Positions 53,682-61,259 of a stretch of 64,000 nt of DNA are shown here, piece after piece. Below the pieces are notes generated by a model. It saw only the letters and a list, made by a program, of their open reading frames with translations. It was not told the origin of the DNA and searched no databases. Position numbers and translations under genes: made by a program. The stretch comes from an uncultured Clostridia bacterium (GTDB lineage Bacteria; Bacillota; Clostridia; TANB77; CAG-508): contig CAKOSX010000003.1 of the NCBI GenBank assembly GCA_934119935.1, positions 62,001 through 126,000 on the forward strand, written 5' to 3'. Position 1 is the stretch's first letter. Every line of letters starts with the position of its first letter.

Positions 53682-55691
53682 ATGTTTAGAAAAATAAAAG
53701 AAAAAATATTTAACACACCTAGTTTAAGAATAACATTTAGATATTATTCTATTGCATTAGTCTTTTTGATTATTGTAAGTCTTTTGTTACCAACAATATT
53801 AAATTATGGTCCTGAATCCATTAACACACCTTTTGATGTAGAAATGTCATTCATAGCATACTATCAGCAATTTATACTAATTTCGCTGGTTGTATTTATA
53901 GCTTTATATTTACTATCAAAATTCCTATTACGAGATATTGATAAATGGTATAAATTGCCTGATGAAAAAAAATATGCTGATCTAAACTTAATAAAAAAAG
54001 TCAGAAAAAAATGTTTTAACTTACCATATATAGTATTCCTATTAGAGCTTTTAATACCACCTTGTATAACTGCCGCTCTCCTTTTTGCAACAGGAAGTCA
54101 TCAGCCAATAATGATAATAAAGATCCTTGTTTTAGTAATTTCAGCTTTATTGATATTATCAGTATGTTCATTCATATTTGCAAAAAATATATATGCTGAT
54201 ATACTTTCAAAAACATACTCTTCAGATGGCAATTTGGGTTATAGGGTAGATCTATGGAAAAAAATAATATTGCAAACAATTCCTCTTGTTGTAATGTGTA
54301 TTCTGATAACAGCTCTAATTAGTTATTCCGGTTCTGTTAGAGAAATTGAAGACATTTATTATAATGTCTATTCTAAAATATTACATACATCATTTGATAC
54401 AAATAAAGAATATTCTCTTGATGAAGTAAAAAATATTATATACTCTATAGAATTATATGATACAAATAAACACTCTGTATTTGTAATTAATAACAATAAT
54501 AGTTTGACAACAATTAAAGGCCCTAAAGTTAGTGAATTTGTAAAACAATATACAATTCAAATATCTGATAAATATAATGGTAGAACTTATGATAGTTACG
54601 GAATAGATGCTCAAGGAAGCACTCTAAAATTAAAAACTGAAGCCGGAACAATTTATGTTGGTATTTTATTTAATGTAGAATCTGGTATAACACTTCATTA
54701 CTTAATAATAGTATTCATTTCACTTCTAGTACTTGCAACAGTTGTACTCGTCCTATTTGGGAAATCTATTTCTAACGATTTGTTACAAATTGTGGACGGA
54801 TTTAAAAAGATAACTTCAAAAGATGATACTTTAGTAAACAAACTACCTGTTATATCAAATGATGAAATTGGAGATTTGGTCTCTGCCTTTAATCATATAC
54901 AGACTCAGCAAAATCAATATGTTCAAACAATCAAGAACAACCAAGATACTCTTATGGAAAAAGAACGTTTAGCTTCTCTTGGACAATTAATTGGAGGAAT
55001 TTCGCATAACTTAAAAACTCCTATAATGTCTATATCTGGTGCAGCTGAAGGGTTAACAGACTTAATAAATGAGTATGATGAATCTATTGGTGACCCAGAT
55101 GTTACAAATGATGACCACCATGCTATAGCTAATGATATGAGAGATTGGATAACAAAAATCCATTCATACACATCTTACATGTCAGACATAATCACAGCAG
55201 TTAAGGGCCAGGCCGTAAATCTATCAGAAAATGAATCTGATGTATTTACAATTGATGAAATGATAAAAAGAGTTACAATTTTAATGAAACACGAAATTAG
55301 AAATGCATCATTAACATTAAATACTCAAATAAACATTCCTTCTACTACTTCCTTACATGGCGATGTTAACAGTCTAGTTCAGGTTGTAAATAACCTTATA
55401 ACAAACGCTATACAGTCTTATAATGGTAAAAAGGATGATACAATAGATTTATCTGTAAATATGGATGAAAACAATGTTGTTATATCTGTTGCCGATCACG
55501 GCTGTGGTATGACGAAAGAAGTTCAGGACAAATTATTTAAATCAATGATAACTACTAAAGGAAAAAATGGCACTGGACTTGGAATGTTTATGTCTTACTC
55601 AACAATAAAAGGCCATTTTAATGGAGACATAACCTTTGAAACAGAAGTAAATAAAGGAACGACATTCAACATAATACTTCCTTTAAAATAA
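53682..55691 (+). CDS. Membrane sensor histidine kinase
   Basis: A 669-aa kinase. N-terminal half has about five membrane helices (near 20-45, 65-90, 110-135, 140-160, 195-220), an extracellular sensor loop of about 110 residues, another helix and a HAMP-like linker. The kinase core has ISHNLKTPIMS (phospho-His near 442; Asn-Leu instead of the common Glu-Leu), N box NNLITNAIQSY, G1 VADHGCGM and G2 GTGLGMFMS. Between the H box and N box is an unusual acidic insert (DPDVTNDDHHAIAND). The start is the ATG with AAAGGA 7 nt upstream. It directly follows the NRPS gene; an HD-GYP response regulator is the next gene, the likely partner. Confidence 0.9.
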   Translation: MFRKIKEKIFNTPSLRITFRYYSIALVFLIIVSLLLPTILNYGPESINTPFDVEMSFIAYYQQFILISLVVFIALYLLSKFLLRDIDKWYKLPDEKKYADLNLIKKVRKKCFNLPYIVFLLELLIPPCITAALLFATGSHQPIMIIKILVLVISALLILSVCSFIFAKNIYADILSKTYSSDGNLGYRVDLWKKIILQTIPLVVMCILITALISYSGSVREIEDIYYNVYSKILHTSFDTNKEYSLDEVKNIIYSIELYDTNKHSVFVINNNNSLTTIKGPKVSEFVKQYTIQISDKYNGRTYDSYGIDAQGSTLKLKTEAGTIYVGILFNVESGITLHYLIIVFISLLVLATVVLVLFGKSISNDLLQIVDGFKKITSKDDTLVNKLPVISNDEIGDLVSAFNHIQTQQNQYVQTIKNNQDTLMEKERLASLGQLIGGISHNLKTPIMSISGAAEGLTDLINEYDESIGDPDVTNDDHHAIANDMRDWITKIHSYTSYMSDIITAVKGQAVNLSENESDVFTIDEMIKRVTILMKHEIRNASLTLNTQINIPSTTSLHGDVNSLVQVVNNLITNAIQSYNGKKDDTIDLSVNMDENNVVISVADHGCGMTKEVQDKLFKSMITTKGKNGTGLGMFMSYSTIKGHFNGDITFETEVNKGTTFNIILPLK

Positions 55692-55722
55692 ACTTCCCAA
55701 ATTTATAGATTTATAAACTTAT

Positions 55723-55837
55723 AAAGTAATATATTATATTTTATAAAAACTTCAACACGTCGCTCTTGGTCGGAGCTCCTTCGGACTCCTCAAAGGGCGA
55801 GCTCGGTTTTGTTTTTCAAAATATAATATATTACTTT
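55723..55837. repeat. Hairpin element, copy 1 (20-bp arms, conserved core)
   Basis: Perfect 20-bp inverted arms (55723-55742 and 55818-55837) of pure A/T type enclose a GC-richer core, 55751-55805. The core is shared with the copy at 57049-57152, while the arms are unrelated in sequence. Inside the core CGCTCTT pairs with AAGGGCG, enclosing TCC-TTC-GGA. T-runs follow the right arm, so it can terminate transcription of the kinase gene. Confidence 0.85.
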
Positions 55838-55982
55838 TTTATTATCCAGTATATGTTAATTATATGGTTATTTAATTTTAATAAATTGTTCGGAACTTAT
55901 GAATTATTTTTCGTATTTAGTTGCATTTTTATTTTTTTATTATTATAATAGCATCAGTAATTTTATTTTTGAGGTATCTATT

Positions 55983-57035
55983 ATGAGAAAAAACATGATA
56001 ACAGCAGAGTCAAATGGTTACAAAATTATCGTTGTCGATGACGAACAAGGTATTGTTGACTCACTATCTATTTTTTTAAAACGTTCAGGCTATGATTTCA
56101 CTGGTTTAACGAATCCATTGGAAGCTATTGAACGTGTGCGTAATGAGCATTTTGATATGATGATTCTTGACTTTATGATGGACCCAATTCACGGTGATGA
56201 AGTTGTAGAAGAAATACGAAAATTTAATAAAGATTTATATATCTTATTGCTTACAGGTCATAAAGATTTAGCTCCACCTCTTGAAACAATTAAAAGGTTG
56301 GAAATTCAAGGATATTGTGAAAAAAGTGATAAATTTGATCAATTATTATTATTGATTGAGTCAGGAATAAAATCAATTGAACAAATGAATACAATAAGAG
56401 ATATTAATGAAAAATTGCATGACAAAAATGCTGAACTTGAAAAAGCTTATTTAGACACAATTGGAATACTCCGTCAAACGGTTGAAGCAAAAGACCCTTA
56501 TACACGAGGCCATTCTGATAGAGTCTCTGAATATTCTGTCTTAATTGGAAAAAAATTAGGATTAGACGAGAAAACTCTTCACATTCTAAAAATTGGTGGC
56601 TTATTCCATGATATTGGTAAAATAGGAATTCCCGATAGTATTCTTTTGAAGGAATCAAAATTGAGTGATGAAGAATATTCTCAAATAAAAAATCATCCAA
56701 TGATTGGTGTGCATATGTTAGGTGATGCTGCAATTTTCACAGATATATTGCCTATTGTAAAACATCATCATGAACGTTACGATGGACGTGGTTATCCTAG
56801 CCAATTAGCTGGAGAGGCTATTCCATATGTAGCTCGAATTGCTGCGGTTGCTGATACTTTTGATGCAATGACTTCAAAGAGATCGTATAGAAATTCGTTA
56901 CCAATAGATGTAGTTAGAGCCGAAATAGAAAGATGTTCTGGTACACAATTTGATCCAAACATAGCAAAAGTTTTCCTTGATATAATGGATAACGATTTTG
57001 ACTCAATACGTGAAATACAAGAAAAATATAAATAA
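55983..57035 (+). CDS. Response regulator with HD-GYP (c-di-GMP phosphodiesterase) output
   Basis: A 350-aa regulator. REC domain (about 12-130): VVDDEQ acidic pair, phospho-acceptor Asp in MMILDFMMDP, Thr in LLTGHKD and Lys in YCEKSDK. A helical linker is followed by an HD-GYP domain (about 160-345): HSDRVSEYS, FHDIGKIGIPD and HHHERYDGRGYP, all metal and GYP residues present. HD-GYP domains hydrolyse c-di-GMP, so signal through the upstream kinase should lower (or gate) that messenger. The start is the ATG at 55983, with GAGGT 7 nt upstream. The gene is bracketed by two copies of a hairpin element. Confidence 0.93.
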   Translation: MRKNMITAESNGYKIIVVDDEQGIVDSLSIFLKRSGYDFTGLTNPLEAIERVRNEHFDMMILDFMMDPIHGDEVVEEIRKFNKDLYILLLTGHKDLAPPLETIKRLEIQGYCEKSDKFDQLLLLIESGIKSIEQMNTIRDINEKLHDKNAELEKAYLDTIGILRQTVEAKDPYTRGHSDRVSEYSVLIGKKLGLDEKTLHILKIGGLFHDIGKIGIPDSILLKESKLSDEEYSQIKNHPMIGVHMLGDAAIFTDILPIVKHHHERYDGRGYPSQLAGEAIPYVARIAAVADTFDAMTSKRSYRNSLPIDVVRAEIERCSGTQFDPNIAKVFLDIMDNDFDSIREIQEKYK

Positions 57036-57048
57036 GATAATTCATATA

Positions 57049-57152
57049 AAAGAAACAATTCATATTTTATAAAGCCTCAACATGTCGTGCTTGGTCGGAT
57101 CTCCTGCGGACTCCTCAAAAGCACACTTCCAGTCTCGTTTTAAAAATATGAA
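57049..57152. repeat. Hairpin element, copy 2 (20-bp arms, conserved core)
   Basis: Perfect 20-bp inverted arms (57049-57068 and 57133-57152), different in sequence from copy 1. The core 57076-57122 is aligned to copy 1 without gaps over about 47 nt with few changes. The core stem is GTGCTT/AAGCAC here against GCTCTT/AAGGGC there: changes on both sides keep pairing. T-rich tail after the right arm. It lies between the convergent regulator and tex genes. Confidence 0.85.
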
Positions 57153-57168
57153 TTGTTTCTTTATTTTT

Positions 57169-59349
57169 TTATTTTATCTTCATGCTTAATTTTACTTTTT
57201 GTCTTTCTTGGTCTATTCCAATTACTTGTACCTTTACTACATCGCCAACAGATACGACATCCGAAGGATTTTTTACATAATTTTCACTCATTTCTGAAAT
57301 ATGTACCAATCCATCATGCTTTACTCCAACATCTACAAAAGCTCCGAAATCAGTTACGTTTCTTACAGTTCCAGTTAAAATCATGCCATCTCTTAAATCT
57401 TCAAACTTAAGAACATCTGCCCTTAAAATAGGCTTAGGCATCTCTTCTCTTGGATCTCTTCCAGGTTTCATCAATTCATTTATAATATCTTGCAAAGTTG
57501 GTTCTCCCACATTTAACTCTGTTGCTAGTTCTCTTATATTTTTACTGTTATTTAATTCAGCAAGCTCAGACTTAATCTCTACAAATTTTTCTTTATTTGT
57601 TAAATCATTTAATTTATATCCAATCCTACTTAATAAATTTTCTGCAACACTATAACTCTCTGGGTGAACTCCTGTAATTTCTAATGGATTTTTTCCATCT
57701 GGCACTCTAATAAAACCTGCACATTGCTCATATGCAACCTTACCAAGCTTTGGAACTTTTAAAAGCTCTTTTCTCTCCTTTAATTTTCCATTCTCTTCCC
57801 TATATTTTACAATATTCTTAGCAATTCCATTGTTGATTCCAGATACATATGCTAAAAGTGATGGTGTAGCTGTATTTATATCAACACCTACGCTATTTAC
57901 GGCATCCTCTACAACACCAGTTAAACTCTGTTCTAAGTTCTTTTGATTTACATCGTGTTGATATTGCCCAACACCAATAGCCTTAGGGTCTATCTTTACA
58001 AGCTCTGCCAATGGGTCCTGAAGTCTACGGGCAATTGAGATTGCTCCTCTTAGAGAAACATTAATATCTGGATATTCTTCTGTTGCAAGTTTTGATGCAG
58101 AATATACAGAAGCGCCTGCCTCAGATACAATTACGTAAACTAAATCTTTATTATATTTTTCTTTAATCTCGGCAATTAAATCAGATACAAATTGCTCCGA
58201 TTCCCTTGAGGCCGTTCCATTTCCAATTGCAAACATATCTACATTGTATTTTGCAATTAACTTTGTTAATTCTTTTTTAGCTCCCTCAACATCATTTTGT
58301 GGTTCTGTTGGATATACAGTTGTAGTATCAAGTACTTTACCAGTCTCATCAATTACGGCAATCTTACAACCAGTTCTATACGCTGGATCAAATCCAATAA
58401 CTGTTTTACCCTTTATTGGGCTAGTTAGCAATAATTGTTTTGCATTTTTCCCGAAAACCTTTATTGCCTGCTCTTCGGCCTTTTCCGTTAAATCCGACCT
58501 AATTTCTCTATCTATTGATGGCTCAATTAATCTTGAAAAACTATCTTCAACACAGGCCATCAATAAATCTGCATACTGGCTTTTTCTATCCTTAATTATA
58601 TCATTTTCAATTAATTCCAATATTTTTTCAGTAGGCTTTTCTATTTTAACCTTTAAAAATTCCTCTTTTTCACCTCTATTAATTGCTAATATTCTATGGC
58701 TTGGAATTCTATTAACCTTTTCGGCAAAATCATAATACATTTCATAACTCGATTTTTCCTCTGGTTTAGCTGCTTTCGTCGTTATAAATCCTTCCCTATA
58801 ACAAATTTGCTTAATTTGTTTTCTATATTTAGGCTCATCAGAAATGGCCTCTGCAATGATATCTAATGCTCCACTCCTGGCATCTTCTTCAGCATTTACG
58901 CCTTTTTCTTCATTAATAAAGCTTTTGGCTACTTCATCAATATCAACACTTGAATCTTGTCCCAATATTATTTTTGCAAGTTCTTCCAAACCTTTTTCCT
59001 TGGCAATAGTAGCTCTAGTTCTCTTCTTTTGCTTATAAGGTCTATAAATATCCTCAACATCAGCAAGAGTCTTGCTTTGTTCCAAATTCTTCACAATTTC
59101 ATCAGTAAGTTTTCCTTGTGAATCAATAGATTTAATAACCTCTTGCTTTCTCTCCTCCAAATTTCTTAAGTATGTAAGTCTCTCGCCAAGATTTCTCAAC
59201 TGTTCATCCGAAAGACCTCCTGTTGCTTCCTTTCTATATCTCGCAATAAATGGAATAGTATTTCCATCATCAATCAATTTTATAGTACTATCAACTTGGC
59301 TTTTTTTTACGCCTAATTCATCTGCTATAATTTCCGATATTTTATCCAT
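57169..59349 (-). CDS. tex: Tex-type RNA-binding transcription accessory protein
   Basis: A 726-aa protein with all Tex parts in order: N-terminal helical domain (GGLSDEQLRNLGERLTYLRNLEERK), YqgF-like RNase H fold (IGFDPAYRTGCKIAVID), helix-hairpin-helix (NTATPSLLAYVSGINNGIAKNIV), and a C-terminal S1 domain (about 650-723: GMILTGTVRNVTDFGAFVDVGVKHDGLVHISEMS). Tex binds nucleic acids and affects transcription; the exact role is unsettled. Full family length. GAGGT supports the ATG. Confidence 0.95.
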   Translation of the reverse strand: MDKISEIIADELGVKKSQVDSTIKLIDDGNTIPFIARYRKEATGGLSDEQLRNLGERLTYLRNLEERKQEVIKSIDSQGKLTDEIVKNLEQSKTLADVEDIYRPYKQKKRTRATIAKEKGLEELAKIILGQDSSVDIDEVAKSFINEEKGVNAEEDARSGALDIIAEAISDEPKYRKQIKQICYREGFITTKAAKPEEKSSYEMYYDFAEKVNRIPSHRILAINRGEKEEFLKVKIEKPTEKILELIENDIIKDRKSQYADLLMACVEDSFSRLIEPSIDREIRSDLTEKAEEQAIKVFGKNAKQLLLTSPIKGKTVIGFDPAYRTGCKIAVIDETGKVLDTTTVYPTEPQNDVEGAKKELTKLIAKYNVDMFAIGNGTASRESEQFVSDLIAEIKEKYNKDLVYVIVSEAGASVYSASKLATEEYPDINVSLRGAISIARRLQDPLAELVKIDPKAIGVGQYQHDVNQKNLEQSLTGVVEDAVNSVGVDINTATPSLLAYVSGINNGIAKNIVKYREENGKLKERKELLKVPKLGKVAYEQCAGFIRVPDGKNPLEITGVHPESYSVAENLLSRIGYKLNDLTNKEKFVEIKSELAELNNSKNIRELATELNVGEPTLQDIINELMKPGRDPREEMPKPILRADVLKFEDLRDGMILTGTVRNVTDFGAFVDVGVKHDGLVHISEMSENYVKNPSDVVSVGDVVKVQVIGIDQERQKVKLSMKIK

Positions 59350-59420
59350 TATTCTACCTCTTTCCTAATCAAGTTTTCCTTAATATATCACAATATTTTC
59401 TAAAATTAAAGCGAACAATA

Positions 59421-59459
59421 AAAAAGAATCTAAATTGCTATTCAATAAAGACTCTTTTT
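59421..59459. terminator. Terminator between the ABC-F and tex genes
   Basis: AAAAAGAATCT and AGACTCTTTTT with one mismatch; A/T runs on both sides. Confidence 0.6.
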
Positions 59460-59534
59460 ATCATTATTATTTCAAACTTAAATAAATTAACTTTTTTATT
59501 TAATAAAATTGTATCTCAAAAATTTTATAATTTT

Positions 59535-61115
59535 TTATTCAATACCTAGATATTCATCATATGACACTTCTCTATCTATAACCTCATTTTCTTTTATATC
59601 AATAATTCTATTTGCAACAGTTTGCATTAATTGATGGTCATGAGATGTAAATATCATATTTCCTGGGAATTTAACCATTCCGTCATTCAAGGCAGTAATA
59701 CTTTCCATATCCAAATGGTTTGTTGGCTCATCCATAATTAAGAAATTTGCTCCAGAAAGCATCATCTTAGCAAGAACGCATCTAACCTTCTCCCCTCCAG
59801 ACAATACGTTTACAGCCTTCAAAGCTTCCTCTCCAGAGAATAACATTCTTCCTAAAAAGCTTCTTACATAAGTCTCATCTGGATCTTTAGAATATTGTCT
59901 AAGCCAATCAGTTATTGACAGGTCGCTTTGGAATAAATAATTATTATCCTTTGGGAAATAATTATTTGTAATAGTAGTTCCCCATATAATTTTACCTTCA
60001 TCTGGCTCCATCTCGCCGGCAATTATTTGGAAAAGAACAGTCTTCGCATTTTCGTTATCAGCCACGATTGCAATTTTATCATTTGGCTTTACAGTGAAGG
60101 ACACATTATTTAAAATCTTTTCTCCATTTACTGTTTTAGAAATATTTTTAACTTGTAAAATTTCATTTCCTGGCATTCTATCTGGTTTAAAATCTATATA
60201 AGGATATTTTCTATTAGATGGTACAATCTCATCTAATTGAATTTTTTCCAATGATTTCTTTCTTGAAGTAGCTTGTTTAGACTTAGAAGCATTAGCACTA
60301 AACCTTGCAATAAATGCTTGTAATTCCTTTATTTTCTCTTCTTTCTTCTTATTCTGCTCTCTCATTTGCTTTTGCAATAATTGACTAGACTCATACCAGA
60401 AATCATAGTTTCCAGGGAATACCTTTATCTTACCATAATCAACATCTGCAATATTAGTACAAACTTTATTTAAAAAATATCTATCATGAGAAACAACGAT
60501 TACAGTATTTTCAAAATTAATCAAAAATTCTTCTAACCAATTTATTGTTTTCAAATCCAAGTCATTTGTTGGCTCGTCCAATAATAAAATATCTGGATTA
60601 CCAAACAAAGCTTGTGCTAAAAGAACTTTAACCTTCTCCTTTGCTTCAAGTTCTCTCATATATTTATAATGTTTCTCTGCATCAATTCCAACATCATTTA
60701 ATAAAATAGCCGCATCAGATTCAGCATTCCAACCATCTAATTCTGCAAATTTTTCCTCTAATTTTGCTGCTTTCATTCCGTCCTCTTCAGAAAAATCTGG
60801 TTTAGCATATATTTCATTTTTTTCTTTCATTATATTATATAACTCTTGGTTACCCATTATAACAGTATCCATTACTGTTTCATCTTCATAAGCAAAGTGA
60901 TTCTGTTTTAATACAGAAATTCTCTCAGTCTTTTCCTTAGTAACTTCACCTTTACTAGGCTCTAATTCTCCAGAAAGTACTTTTAAAAAAGTTGATTTTC
61001 CAGCTCCGTTTGCACCTATAATTCCATAGCAACACCCTTTATTAAATTTTATATTTACATCTTCAAAAAGTGTTCTTTTTCCAAATCTGACTGTTACGCC
61101 ACTTGCAATTAACAT
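59535..61115 (-). CDS. ABC-F family ATPase (YbiT/YkpA-like)
   Basis: A 526-aa soluble protein with two ABC domains and no membrane part. Domain 1: GANGAGKST, LLLDEPTNDLD; its signature is degenerate (LEAKEKVKV instead of LSGGQ). Between the domains is the basic ABC-F linker (about 240-300, Lys/Gln-rich helix). Domain 2: ADNENAKTVL in place of a standard Walker A (usual GxNGAGKST is lost), LSGGEKVRC and LIMDEPTNHLD. ABC-F proteins act on the ribosome E site. The altered domain-2 phosphate loop is known in the YbiT/YkpA branch but should be compared. AGGAGG supports the ATG. Confidence 0.9.
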   Translation of the reverse strand: MLIASGVTVRFGKRTLFEDVNIKFNKGCCYGIIGANGAGKSTFLKVLSGELEPSKGEVTKEKTERISVLKQNHFAYEDETVMDTVIMGNQELYNIMKEKNEIYAKPDFSEEDGMKAAKLEEKFAELDGWNAESDAAILLNDVGIDAEKHYKYMRELEAKEKVKVLLAQALFGNPDILLLDEPTNDLDLKTINWLEEFLINFENTVIVVSHDRYFLNKVCTNIADVDYGKIKVFPGNYDFWYESSQLLQKQMREQNKKKEEKIKELQAFIARFSANASKSKQATSRKKSLEKIQLDEIVPSNRKYPYIDFKPDRMPGNEILQVKNISKTVNGEKILNNVSFTVKPNDKIAIVADNENAKTVLFQIIAGEMEPDEGKIIWGTTITNNYFPKDNNYLFQSDLSITDWLRQYSKDPDETYVRSFLGRMLFSGEEALKAVNVLSGGEKVRCVLAKMMLSGANFLIMDEPTNHLDMESITALNDGMVKFPGNMIFTSHDHQLMQTVANRIIDIKENEVIDREVSYDEYLGIE

Positions 61116-61146
61116 TATTTTCCTCCTAAATTAATTTAACATACAT

Positions 61147-61175
61147 ATTATACATTATTTTTAGCCTTTTTTCAA
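61147..61175 (-). promoter_or_regulatory. Promoter of the ABC-F gene
   Basis: Minus strand TTGAAA (61175-61170), 17-nt spacer, TATAAT (61152-61147). Confidence 0.75.
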
Positions 61176-61259
61176 TCAATTTATAAAGTATATTTATTAT
61201 ATTTTCTTTTTGTGTGTCTTAGCAAAAAATATTTTTTTAGTTCAACTATAAATTCTATC

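Noticed and set aside
55723..57152. Insertion sequence or composite transposon formed by the two hairpin elements
   Set aside because: No transposase, arms differ between copies, and no target-site duplications are visible; the enclosed gene is an ordinary response regulator.
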